A stretch of DNA of 64,000 bases from Lachnospiraceae bacterium (GCA_028689655.1 JAQVCT010000006.1:1-64000), one strand, 5' to 3'; shown: positions 37,301-45,186, counted from the first letter of the stretch. The notes: generated from the letters alone by a model not told the origin. Made by a program: numbers and translations.

Positions 37301-37537
37301 AATGTCATTATTGAGGTAGTGAAAGAGGCAGAAGATGGAAAGGAAATGATTATCCGACTGTATGAAGCCTATAACCGCAGAACCAACGTAAAGATGACAT
37401 TTTCTACAGAGATAAATACCATAGAAGAATGTAATATGCTTGAAGAAAAAGAAAGAGAACTGCCCTGTGAAGGAACAGATGTATCATTTATCATAAAACC
37501 ATATGAGATAAAAACATTTAAGGTTTCTTTCCAATAA
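34394..37537 (+). CDS. Alpha-mannosidase, glycoside hydrolase family 38
   Basis: This 1047-residue enzyme shows the GH38 zinc motif GHTHIDVAWLW near 238-248 and the nucleophile Asp in MFVEADCNISSGES near 318. It also has FWLPDVFGYSAALPQI-type and RNQFHDILPGSSI segments. No signal peptide is visible, so it works inside the cell on imported mannosides. GH38 removes alpha-mannose residues from N-glycan or mannan fragments. It lies between the importer and a GH125 gene, the usual bacterial pairing for N-glycan mannose breakdown. Confidence 0.94.
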   Translation: MILIKERIGKLIEDIGNLIYVSPRPITSYRMIKTNEKYKEVAHLNTEQWTEITNEQLWGGHREYYWFETYIEIPEEFQGACVVYELRTGREGAWDATNPQFTFYLDGERKQGLDVNHREVILTEKAEKGQVFHVVLSAYTGDSNFKLVMDSEIKILDRKTEKYYYDLAVPYNVARLLPDTDRGYIEIIGSLNESLNLLDLRREYTKEYYDSLQKAQEYLEKEFYHKYCGESKEKIYCVGHTHIDVAWLWTLSVTEDKAVRSFSTVLELMRQYPEYKFMSSQPQLYKYVKKNAPEIFEQIKERVAEGRWETEGGMFVEADCNISSGESLIRQILFGKRFFREEFGTDNKILWLPDVFGYSAALPQILKKTGIDYFMTTKISWNEFNKMPYDTFEWEGIDGTKVLTHFSPSRDYNKGAVEGGTETEHFTTYNAYINPSQVKGAWARYSQKDLNDEVLMSFGFGDGGGGPTRDMLENQRRTAKGIPGCPQTVMSDSLTFFEKLEQEVSNNKYLPTWVGELYLEYHRGTYTSMARNKKYNRKSEFLFENAELYNWMNANLIRESYPKKELEDSWEVILRNQFHDILPGSSIKEVYDDSKAEYESIKKTGNHLVQQALENIANHVKSGDNSIVVFNPNSNRGNQIVSFDRIENIKNPVVLDGNTVLPVQEIKGGAYIFMAANVPSKGYRTYEITEGDRAESALKVTTKCMENAYVTVTFAENGQISSIYDKGEGREILKPGQNGNVLMTYEDRPHNYDAWDVNNYYTEKSWEITQLDAMEVIEEGPVRATVKITRTYLDSTIEQYISLTNEDSEIVIRNEIDWKEKKIFMKALFPVDIHTDEASYEIQYGNVKRKTHYNTSWDFAKFEVCMHKWMDLSEDDYGVSMINDCKFGCSAHDGVIGLSMLKSATYPNPEADKEHHSFVFSIYPHKGDWKRADTISKAYTMNNPLTAIVKQKAGGELPGQYSAVSVDAPNVIIEVVKEAEDGKEMIIRLYEAYNRRTNVKMTFSTEINTIEECNMLEEKERELPCEGTDVSFIIKPYEIKTFKVSFQ

Positions 37538-37565
37538 AATGATTCAGGAATACGAAGGTGTTTGA

Positions 37566-38846
37566 ATGAAATTAAGTACAGTAGAACAGACAATTGCATT
37601 TGTAAAAAATCAGTTTAAAGAAGACGAAAAGATAGGCAGTATATTTGAAAAATGATTTGCGAATACGCTGCATACCACGGTAAAGAAATTACCAGATGGA
37701 ACAGCCTTTGTTATCACAGGAGATATTCCCGCAATGTGGTTACGGGATTCTGTATGTCAGTTACGGCCATATCTCATACTGGCTCAAAATAATGAAGAGA
37801 TTGCGGACTTGATTGCAGGGCTCATAAAAAGGCAAATGGACTTTATCTGTAAAGATCCCTATGCCAATGCATTCAATCAGGAATCCAATGGTATGGGGCA
37901 TCAGGACGATGAAACAGAAATGAAGCCGTTTATATGGGAACGTAAATATGAAGTGGACTCATTATGTTTTCCACTGCAATTCAGCTATCTATATTGGAGG
38001 AACACTGGAAAAATAAATGTGTTTACGGAAGAATGGAAAGCAGCCGCAGAAAAGATCATTGAAATATTTACCATAGAGCAGGATCATGAGGGATCTTCCA
38101 CGTATTCTTTCAGAAGAAAGGAATGCCCATTTACGGATACATTGTCCCGGTATGGAAAAGGAGCATTGGTAAAACCTGGCATTGGAATGACCTGGTCCGG
38201 ATTCAGACCAAGCGATGATGCATGTGTCTATGGTTATCTCATACCTTCTAATATGTTTGCTGTGGTGGTAATGGAATATTTGGCAGAAATAGCAAAGAAG
38301 ATCTATCAGGATAAGGCACTGGAGACAAAGGCTCGTGGACTCGCAGACATGATCAGGACCTCTATTGAGACCAATGGTACTTTTCATCATGAAAAGTATG
38401 GGAAAGTTTATGCATATGAGGTGGATGGCTATGGGCAGTATCATATAATGGATGATGCCAATGTGCCCAGTCTGCTATCCATTCCCTATATTGGATATTG
38501 TGATGAGTCAAATGAGATTTATCAGAATACCCGTAGAATGATTCTAAGTGAGACGAATCCATATTATTTTAAAGGAAAAGAGCTGACGGGAATAGGAAGT
38601 CCCCACACACCAGAGCGATATGTATGGCATATATCCAAAGCAATGGAAGGATTGTCCTGTACAGACAGGATAGCTCAAAGGGAAATAATACAGCAGTTAG
38701 AGCGTACAGATGCAGGAACACACATGATGCATGAAGGTGTGTATGTGGATGATGCCAGTCAGTATACGCGAGAATGGTTTTCCTGGGCAAATGCCATGTT
38801 TAGTGAGTTGGTATTACGATATTGTGGATTTGAAGTTCAGAAATAA
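37566..38846 (+). pseudogene. GH125 exo-alpha-1,6-mannosidase gene interrupted by an in-frame TGA
   Basis: Read from the ATG after GAAGGTG, the frame is 427 codons, the normal GH125 length, but codon 30 (37653-37655) is TGA. Flanking residues KIGSIFEK and FANTLHTTVKKLPDG are normal family sequence. To my knowledge the missing position is usually Cys (FxxCFxNTLxTTV), so one base change from TGC or TGT explains it. Everything after the stop is intact, including ITGDIPAMWLRDS and GIGSPHTPERYVWHISK. Restart at 37734 would remove 56 residues and cut into the conserved GDIPAMWLRDS motif. A recent nonsense mutation is the simplest reading; readthrough, selenocysteine insertion or a sequencing error are alternatives. 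Confidence 0.8.
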
Positions 38847-38862
38847 AAGCAATGACAGTTAG

Positions 38863-38919
38863 AACAGAGGAAGAATCAAGATGAGGGATGAACATTTTGA
38901 TTCTTTTTCTGTTTTTTTT
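38863..38919 (+). terminator. Strong intrinsic terminator after the mannosidase genes
   Basis: A 17-bp stem (AACAGAGGAAGAATCAA with TTGATTCTTTTTCTGTT, two G-U pairs) is followed by a T run. It closes the mannoside operon. Confidence 0.85.
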
Positions 38920-39071
38920 AATTTAATTATTTATTTATGATTAATCTCGGAGAATCTATTTTGTTAATTTCAAAAATATAGTATGATATGAAAGATATCT
39001 GTAAACGGTAAAGATGATTTATATGATAAGTGTGAATGAAATGAAAATATGATAGAATATGAGGCATTATC

Positions 39072-39545
39072 ATGAATGAAAATACAACACTGAATATTAT
39101 AACAGTTATAATAATATTGATATTACTGGCACTCCTCATGGGTATTATCATGACGGCATCCAAGAGGTTCCGTAAGAATTACAAGCGGAACGAACTGGAC
39201 GAGATGGAGGGGCATGAGTTTGAATATTTCTGTGCGGACCTGCTTCGGAAGAAAGGCTTCATCGATGTGGAAGTCACCAAAGCCAGTGGAGATTACGGCA
39301 TTGATATTCTGGCGGAGAAAGATGGCGTTACCTATGGGATTCAATGCAAACGCTATCAGGAACCCGTAGGGATCAAGGCAATCCAGGAGGCCTACGCCGG
39401 CAAAGAGTACTATGACCGCATGGTAGGAGCGGTGATGACGAACCAGTATTTCACCACCCCTGCAGTGAACACAGCCAGGAAGCTAAAGATTCTCCTATGG
39501 GATCGAGGCTACATCGACAGCATGATTGAGGAGGAGGCTATATAA
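39072..39545 (+). CDS. Membrane-anchored Mrr-like restriction-endonuclease-fold protein
   Basis: The 157-residue product has one N-terminal membrane helix (about 9-28) and then an Mrr_cat nuclease domain: EGHEFEYFCADLLRKKGF, GDYGIDILAEKDGVTYGIQCKRYQEPVG (metal Asp and the QxK pair) and a final helix. Mrr-type domains cut modified DNA, but the membrane-anchored form is a separate common class of unknown role. Its last codons lie in a tandem 64-base repeat. Confidence 0.88.
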   Translation: MNENTTLNIITVIIILILLALLMGIIMTASKRFRKNYKRNELDEMEGHEFEYFCADLLRKKGFIDVEVTKASGDYGIDILAEKDGVTYGIQCKRYQEPVGIKAIQEAYAGKEYYDRMVGAVMTNQYFTTPAVNTARKLKILLWDRGYIDSMIEEEAI

Positions 39546-39658
39546 GACGAAGTCTTATATTTAGAATGCCTCCGACGACCTGCCCGTGAATGAGGAAGAG
39601 GCCATATAAGACGAAGTCTTATATTTGGGATGCCTCTGACGACCTGCCCACTGAACGA
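39531..39658 (+). repeat. Two tandem copies of a 64-base palindromic repeat
   Basis: Copies start at 39531 and 39595. Each contains ATATAAGAC-GAA-GTCTTATAT (a perfect 9-bp hairpin) nested inside GAGGC...GCCTC. The first copy holds the last codons and stop of the Mrr-like gene. The second repeats those codons as GAG GAA GAG GCC ATA TAA, again reading EEEAI-stop, with changes only at third positions. Confidence 0.75.
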
Positions 39659-39701
39659 AGTGAAGGGGCGCTACCTTAATTAGTGAAGGGGCGCTACCTT
39701 A
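39659..39701 (+). repeat. Two copies of a 20-base direct repeat
   Basis: AGTGAAGGGGCGCTACCTTA occurs at 39659-39678 and 39682-39701, separated by three bases. It follows directly on the 64-base repeats and runs up to the ribosome site of the DUF188 gene. Confidence 0.75.
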
Positions 39702-39718
39702 TGAAACAAGGAGGCTAT

Positions 39719-40162
39719 ATGAAAATAATCGTAGATGCAGATGCCTGTCCGGTGACGCACATCGTGGAACGAATCGCAATGGAAAAAGAAATAGACACAC
39801 TGCTCATATGCGATACCAGCCATGTGATGCAATCCACTTACAGCCAGGTCATCACCGTGGACAAAGGAGCGGACTCTGCTGACTTTATGGTGATACAAAA
39901 GGGAAGTAAAGGCGATGTGGTGGTGACACAGGATTACGGCGTGGCCGCCATGGCACTGGGCAAAGGTATGTACGCCATTCATCAAAGTGGAAAATGGTAT
40001 ACTAATGAAAATATCGATGAGATGCTCTTTGAGAGACATATGGCGAAACAGGCGAGAAAATCATCCAAAAATCACATGAAGGGACCGAAAAAGAGAACCC
40101 GGGAGGATGACCAGAGATTTGAGGCATCCTTGAGAAAGCTTATAGAAAGCACTTTATTGTAA
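39719..40162 (+). CDS. DUF188 (YaiI/YqxD) family protein
   Basis: This 147-residue protein begins MKIIVDADACPV, the hallmark of YaiI/YqxD proteins. DYGVAAMALGKG and a basic C-terminal region (KGPKKRTREDDQRFEASLRKLI) complete the pattern. The DADACPV acidic cluster resembles PIN/NYN nuclease sites, and a nuclease role has been proposed for the family, but it is unproven. CAAGGAGG precedes the ATG. The leader contains tandem repeats. Confidence 0.9.
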   Translation: MKIIVDADACPVTHIVERIAMEKEIDTLLICDTSHVMQSTYSQVITVDKGADSADFMVIQKGSKGDVVVTQDYGVAAMALGKGMYAIHQSGKWYTNENIDEMLFERHMAKQARKSSKNHMKGPKKRTREDDQRFEASLRKLIESTLL

Positions 40163-40219
40163 AATAGGGGAAAATGTACTATACTATGGTTATTCAAAGA
40201 AAAAGCAAGAGGTACACTT

Positions 40220-40654
40220 GTGGAGATTAATAACGTATTAAATGAACTATTGGTAAATCTATTTAAGGATATCAATGATCTGGAGGAACGGGCGATTCAG
40301 ACAGGAGAATATAAGTCGGTCACGACAAATGATATGCACGTGATAGATGCCATTGGCATGGGTCAGGCGAAAAACATGTCATCCGTGGCTAAGATTCTGG
40401 ATGTCACCATGGGTACTTTGACCATATCGGTGAATAGCCTGGTAAAAAAAGGATTTGTACAGCGGGTGCGAAGCGAAGAAGATCGAAGAGTCGTGCTTAT
40501 TTCTTTGACGGATTCCGGCAAAAAGGCATATGAACATCATCGCCAGTTTCACCAAAATATGATTTCTTCCGCAACGAAGGAATTGACTGGGGAAGAGAAA
40601 GCTGTACTGGAAAAAGTGCTGACAAAACTGAATGCGTTCCTGAAACAAATATAA
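40220..40654 (+). CDS. MarR-family transcriptional regulator (FabT-like)
   Basis: The 144-residue product has a MarR winged helix: MSSVAKILDVTMGTLTISVNSLVKKGFVQRVRSEEDRRVVLISLTDSGKKAYE at about 53-105. The opening and the TNDMHVIDAIG segment resemble FabT, which represses fatty-acid synthesis genes. No fab genes lie beside it, so the target is open. It starts with GTG after AAGAGG. Confidence 0.88.
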   Translation: MEINNVLNELLVNLFKDINDLEERAIQTGEYKSVTTNDMHVIDAIGMGQAKNMSSVAKILDVTMGTLTISVNSLVKKGFVQRVRSEEDRRVVLISLTDSGKKAYEHHRQFHQNMISSATKELTGEEKAVLEKVLTKLNAFLKQI

Positions 40655-40685
40655 GCAGCCAGATGAGTCCGGCTGCTTATATTTG
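40651..40685 (+). terminator. Intrinsic terminator of the MarR-family gene
   Basis: ATAAGCAGCC and GGCTGCTTAT pair perfectly around a 10-base loop, and ATATTTGTT follows. The gene's stop codon lies inside the left arm. Confidence 0.75.
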
Positions 40686-40847
40686 TTAAAGACATTAATA
40701 CTGGATCATTTAACAGACTTCATAAAAAACGTTGAGAATGACCAGGAACTCTTAAAGATTCCTAAGATAATAGACACATATACGGTAACTAAGATGGTTA
40801 TTGAAGAATATGTTGCTGATAATGTTATACATAAGAATAATGTATAA
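40683..40847 (+). pseudogene. Unrecognised frame without a good start, probable gene remnant
   Basis: A 54-codon frame directly after the MarR terminator encodes a charged, helical segment (LDHLTDFIKNVENDQELLK, then IIDTYTVTKMVIEEYVADN). It has only a TTG start and no ribosome site. It reads like protein but matches nothing I know; decay of a former gene is my reading. Confidence 0.3.
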
Positions 40848-40907
40848 TAGATATTTGGATAGAAAAAGAGATTGTATGGGATACTTATACATATCTTAAG
40901 ATTCAAT

Positions 40908-41057
40908 ATGGATATCAGAGTTAATCTTTATCGTGAGCTAGAGACAGTAGAATTTGAGAATACCGAAAAAATTACACCGGGTGCCGATACACGGATGGAC
41001 TTGTATTTATCATGTAGATGCGGGAAAAAAAGAAACAATAAGTGCAGCAAAAAATAA
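40908..41057 (+). CDS. Short unrecognised frame ending in a Cys/Lys-rich tail
   Basis: This 49-codon frame starts MDIRVNLYRELETVEFENTE and ends LSCRCGKKRNNKCSKK, a basic three-Cys tail vaguely like a zinc knuckle. The ribosome site is poor. It may be a small protein or a fragment. Together with the preceding remnant it fills the 451-base gap before the regulator at 41106. Confidence 0.25.
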   Translation: MDIRVNLYRELETVEFENTEKITPGADTRMDLYLSCRCGKKRNNKCSKK

Positions 41058-41105
41058 TAAGCGAGAGAACAGTTAATAATACAATTTCGGAGATAGGAAG
41101 GTACT

Positions 41106-42707
41106 ATGCAAAAAAGGAAATGGCGCGTACTAATAGTAGATGATGAGTTTAGAATTGGAATGTTGATAAAAAAACTGATTCATTGGGATGAATTGAACCT
41201 TGAATGTATTAATATGGTTGATAATGGGGAAACTGCATTAAAACTTTTGGAAAAGGTAGAACCTATAGATATTATGATTACAGATATTCGAATGCCTAAG
41301 GTAAGTGGATTAGATTTAATTCAGTATGCTCAGAAATTTAATAAGGATATGAAATTCATTGTAATCAGTGGTTACACTGAATTTGAATACGCCCATCGTG
41401 CATTACAATATGGAGTTGAAGATTATCTTCTAAAGCCCATTAATGAAATGGAACTGCAAGGAGCTTTGAAAAAAATAGTCGAGGATTTGAATCAAAAAAA
41501 TCAAAACTATATTGCTCGAAAAGAATTACAGGAAACAGTCCTGGAGAGTAGACAGATTATTAAAAGAGATTACCTGAAGAATATAATTGAGCAGGAAGTA
41601 CAACTCGAAGATTCCAGAGTATTATTAGAAGGTGATATTTATCGAGGAATTGATATAAAATTAGATTATGTGGATTATAAAAATAGCAATAAAAAACAAG
41701 ATAAATTGACTGTAGAAAGAATAGAAGGTTATGTAGAGGAACATATGAAAGATAGTGTAGAGGAAACTCTGATTTGTGAAAAAGATAATCTACATGTATA
41801 TTGCCTATTTAATTATGACTACAGTAAATCACAAAGTGTAAAAAATGGCATTAATGCAATTTTATCAAGTATAAAAGAATATGTTAATGGATTTGAACAG
41901 TATGAGGTTACAATTGGAGTTGGGTCGGAACGAAATGAATTTGGTGAAATTCGTTTTTCCATCAGAGAGGCATACTTTGCTGTTGGTAACAGGATTAAGT
42001 ATGGAACAGGACGATTGATTTATGGTGATTCAATCATTCAAAGAATGGGAAATATAGAAAATAATCTGACAGATGAACAAAGAGATATAATGTGTGGGTG
42101 CATTCAGGGATATTCAAGGAATAGATTAGAACAATGCATTAATCTGATTTATAGTGAATTTTTGATGAACGATAAATTAGATTTTTCTCTTTGCTATGAA
42201 ATTGCGGAAGAAATAATAGATCTTTTTTTTGAAAAAATAAATATACAGCTAGAAGAGTCTGGAATGATGAGGAAAAGATTAAAAGAAAATTGTAATCATT
42301 GTTATTCTATTACTGGACTGAAAAATGTTTTGAAAATGGAGTTAGGAGAGATGCTTGATGCCAGTAAGGCGGCAATGGAAGCAGAATCCACAAAGCCAAT
42401 CAGGCAGGCACAGCAGTATGTGGAGGAACACTGTAGCGAAAAAATAGTATTGGAAGATCTTGCCGAAGTAGTGGGACTAAATCCCGTTTATTTCAGTGTA
42501 CTTTTCAAAAAAGAAACGGGAATTAATTTTAGCACCTATTTGATAGATGTACGTATGAAAAAAGCAAAAGATTTAATAAGCAGTACCAATGAAACAATAG
42601 CTGCAATTGCAGAACAGGTTGGATATAAAGATTCCAGGTATTTTAGCCGTATTTTTACAAAAGAAGTTGGAATAAAACCTGCATTATACCGAAAACTCCA
42701 TTCATAG
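41106..42707 (+). CDS. Response regulator, REC plus AraC-type DNA-binding domain (tetrulose locus)
   Basis: The 533-residue product has a receiver domain with VDDE at 11-14, phospho-acceptor Asp60 in ITDIRMP and Lys in YLLKPI near 109. A long linker and a C-terminal AraC domain follow (VLEDLAEVVGLNPVYFSVLFKKETG; IAAIAEQVGYKDSRYFSRIFTKEVG). AGGAAGG precedes the ATG. It heads a three-gene regulatory operon with a kinase and a degenerate ABC ATPase, directly before the importer from 45259, which it probably controls. Confidence 0.93.
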   Translation: MQKRKWRVLIVDDEFRIGMLIKKLIHWDELNLECINMVDNGETALKLLEKVEPIDIMITDIRMPKVSGLDLIQYAQKFNKDMKFIVISGYTEFEYAHRALQYGVEDYLLKPINEMELQGALKKIVEDLNQKNQNYIARKELQETVLESRQIIKRDYLKNIIEQEVQLEDSRVLLEGDIYRGIDIKLDYVDYKNSNKKQDKLTVERIEGYVEEHMKDSVEETLICEKDNLHVYCLFNYDYSKSQSVKNGINAILSSIKEYVNGFEQYEVTIGVGSERNEFGEIRFSIREAYFAVGNRIKYGTGRLIYGDSIIQRMGNIENNLTDEQRDIMCGCIQGYSRNRLEQCINLIYSEFLMNDKLDFSLCYEIAEEIIDLFFEKINIQLEESGMMRKRLKENCNHCYSITGLKNVLKMELGEMLDASKAAMEAESTKPIRQAQQYVEEHCSEKIVLEDLAEVVGLNPVYFSVLFKKETGINFSTYLIDVRMKKAKDLISSTNETIAAIAEQVGYKDSRYFSRIFTKEVGIKPALYRKLHS

Positions 42708-42718
42708 GAGAGGAATGT

Positions 42719-43756
42719 ATGAAACGAATGAGGAAAATGAAAAATGGAATCTTATTGGAACTTGGAATTATACTGGTAATGGTTGCATTGTGGAGTGAAA
42801 CAAAAGAAACTTTTTGGTTTGGCATAGCAATATTAATTTTGCAGAGCATATTTGCATTATGGCTTATTTTAGATGTTTATCAGCCAATCAAAGAGTTAAT
42901 TAAGGCACTGGAGTATTTTGGAAAAGCAGAGTATCAGGAAGAAGAATTAGAAGAGGCGCGAATGAAAGTCCCTTTCTTCAATATGGTTTATGCAACAGCC
43001 AATCGATATACAGCAATCAAAACTAAAAAAAATACGGAACAAATGTATCGTAAACAAACACAGCTTACTGCACTGCAAAGCCAGATTAACCCACACTTTC
43101 TTTATAATACTTTGGATTCTATTCGTGGTCAGGCGTTGATAGATGATAATTGGGAAATTGCTAAAATGGTAGAGGCATTGGCTTCATTTTTCCGTTATAG
43201 CATTAGCAGGAAGGGAAATTTGGTAACATTACGCGATGAATTGGCAAATATCGAAAATTATATGTTGATTCAAAGATATCGTTTTAATAATCGCTTTGAA
43301 TTACAGGTTATTATAGAGGAGGAAGATGAAGAAGCGTATGATTTTTTGATTCCCAGATTGATCATTCAACCGATTGTAGAGAATGCAATTTTTCATGGAT
43401 TGGAAGAACAGCTATCGGGAGGAGAGATTGTTATAGAAGTAATTGTGACAGAAAAAAATATGATAATTACTGTTTCTGATAATGGAAAAGGGATCGATGC
43501 AGAGCAGTTGAAGGCACTCAACAATCGAATTTTTATGGGCGGGCTGGAATTTCAGGAGGAAGAAATAACAAATCATAGAAATACAGGAATTGCATTACCA
43601 AATATTCATAAAAGAATTCAACTTCTTTTCGGAGAGGAATATGGAGTGAACGTATATAGTACATTAGGTCAAGGTACTGATGTTGAGATTACAGTTCCCA
43701 TAAATGTGCAAAGAAACGGGGATGAAGAAAGTGAAAAAAGAAATCCTGCGAATTAA
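42719..43756 (+). CDS. YesM-type sensor histidine kinase lacking an extracellular sensor domain
   Basis: The 345-residue kinase is unusually short. Two N-terminal membrane helices (about 10-26 and 32-54) are joined by only a few residues, so almost nothing is exposed outside. The linker is followed by SQINPHFLYNTLDSIRGQ with phospho-His126, then N-box QPIVENAIFHGLEEQ and GTGTD-type ending. Other YesM kinases, including two in this window, have large outer domains. This one must sense inside the membrane or through a partner. Its end overlaps the pseudo-ATPase gene. Confidence 0.93.
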   Translation: MKRMRKMKNGILLELGIILVMVALWSETKETFWFGIAILILQSIFALWLILDVYQPIKELIKALEYFGKAEYQEEELEEARMKVPFFNMVYATANRYTAIKTKKNTEQMYRKQTQLTALQSQINPHFLYNTLDSIRGQALIDDNWEIAKMVEALASFFRYSISRKGNLVTLRDELANIENYMLIQRYRFNNRFELQVIIEEEDEEAYDFLIPRLIIQPIVENAIFHGLEEQLSGGEIVIEVIVTEKNMIITVSDNGKGIDAEQLKALNNRIFMGGLEFQEEEITNHRNTGIALPNIHKRIQLLFGEEYGVNVYSTLGQGTDVEITVPINVQRNGDEESEKRNPAN

Positions 43757-45149
43757 TAATTTGAATTATAACTTGACGGTGAGAAGAAAGCTCGAGAATA
43801 TATCTCTATGCATTATGGAAGATGAATGTATAGGATTTCTCGGGCTTACTTATTCTGGAAAAGATATTCTTGTACGACTTTTGCTTGGAGATTTAGAGGC
43901 TGCTGGACATGAGTCTTCGTTTTTCTGGGAAGGGAAACGATTAATGGATTTTGAAGTACTTAAGAAAAAGATATATAAGATCAGTGCCTTGAACTATCGA
44001 ATCGATAATTGGACAGTAGCAGAATATATTGGATTAGTAGATGAAGGCAATTTATATACCAGAAAAAGTGCGGAAAAATTAGAAATGGAAGTAAAATATT
44101 GTTTTCGCCAGATGGGAATAGAGTTTGATGTATCACAAAAAATGTGCGACCTCTCAGAAAAGCAAAAACGGATTGTGGATCTTGTAAAGGCTTATAAAAT
44201 TGGTGCAAAAATAGTAGTCATAGAAGATGAACTTGAGGGAATGAGCTTGACTGATATATGCAATTTTGCAACAGAAATGAAAAAAATGATTCATGGAAAA
44301 ATGTCAGTGATTGTAAATAGTCACTCCAATGAAATCATGTCTTATCTTTCGGACAAGTATATAATTTTCAATAAAGGATACATTGTTAAGAAGTGTGAAA
44401 AATCTTATATCAAAAATACGACACATCTTGAAAAGTTTTTACTTGGAGAGTCAAAAATTTCGGAAGGAATGACAGTATCTAAGCAACAGATAGGAATAAG
44501 AGAAAAGGAAATAATATACCAGGTACAAAATATGTACTTCCTTGATAAACGATTTTACAATTTAAGTTTTTCCAGAGGGGAAGTTGTTACGCTGCTTACA
44601 TTAGATAGGACGAAAAAAGAGCAGCTTTTTGGCGCATTATCAGGTCGAAGAAAGAGTGAACATGTTTCCTATATTCTAAATTCCAAATACTATAAAAATG
44701 TAGATATGGAAGTATTTATTAAAGAAAGAATCGTATCCGTAAAAGACATAGGGACGGATATGGAGATATTTCCATATTTATCAATTGGGGATAATTTGCT
44801 TATTCCTTCTTTACATAAGTTATCTTCGGTAGAGTTTATTATATCAGCTAAAAGAATACATCGAATGCTAGCAGATTCCGTCAAATTGGTAACAAATGAG
44901 CATAACGTGAAAGGAAAAAAACTGAATATCAATGAACTGATTACTGTTACACTGGAACGATGGCTTATTTATAAACCACAGATAATAGTGCTGTTAGAAC
45001 CATTTGCACTATGCGATATGAAAGGTGTTTCTATCATAAAATCATACATAGAACAATTTGTACGACTTGGAGTAACGGTAATTATAATAAAAACAAGAGA
45101 AGAATATATAGAGGATATTTCGGACAGGATTCTCCGAATTGATGAATAA
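43722..45149 (+). CDS. Degenerate tandem ABC ATPase (RbsA-like pseudo-ATPase) in a two-component operon
   Basis: This 475-residue protein keeps the two-domain layout of RbsA/MglA ATPases but has lost the catalytic motifs. Walker A reads GLTYSGKDI (about 41-49) instead of GENGAGKST, and the signature LSEKQKR instead of LSGGQ. Walker B IVVIEDE and a VNSHSNE H-loop survive. In the second half the P-loop is LLTLDRTKKE, the signature LNINELI and Walker B IIVLLEP. It overlaps the kinase gene by 35 bases, so it is made with it. A regulatory or scaffold role at the transporter or kinase is likely. The start is uncertain (43704 or 43731 possible). Confidence 0.85.
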   Translation: MKKVKKEILRINNLNYNLTVRRKLENISLCIMEDECIGFLGLTYSGKDILVRLLLGDLEAAGHESSFFWEGKRLMDFEVLKKKIYKISALNYRIDNWTVAEYIGLVDEGNLYTRKSAEKLEMEVKYCFRQMGIEFDVSQKMCDLSEKQKRIVDLVKAYKIGAKIVVIEDELEGMSLTDICNFATEMKKMIHGKMSVIVNSHSNEIMSYLSDKYIIFNKGYIVKKCEKSYIKNTTHLEKFLLGESKISEGMTVSKQQIGIREKEIIYQVQNMYFLDKRFYNLSFSRGEVVTLLTLDRTKKEQLFGALSGRRKSEHVSYILNSKYYKNVDMEVFIKERIVSVKDIGTDMEIFPYLSIGDNLLIPSLHKLSSVEFIISAKRIHRMLADSVKLVTNEHNVKGKKLNINELITVTLERWLIYKPQIIVLLEPFALCDMKGVSIIKSYIEQFVRLGVTVIIIKTREEYIEDISDRILRIDE

Positions 45150-45186
45150 CCTAAAAATAATCACACATATTCTAAATTTGTTCACA

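Noticed and set aside
37679..37693. Stem-loop after the GH125 TGA as a SECIS element
   Set aside because: The stem is only five base pairs and A/T-rich; such hairpins are common by chance, and no selenocysteine gene is in the window. Kept only as a remark in the GH125 finding.
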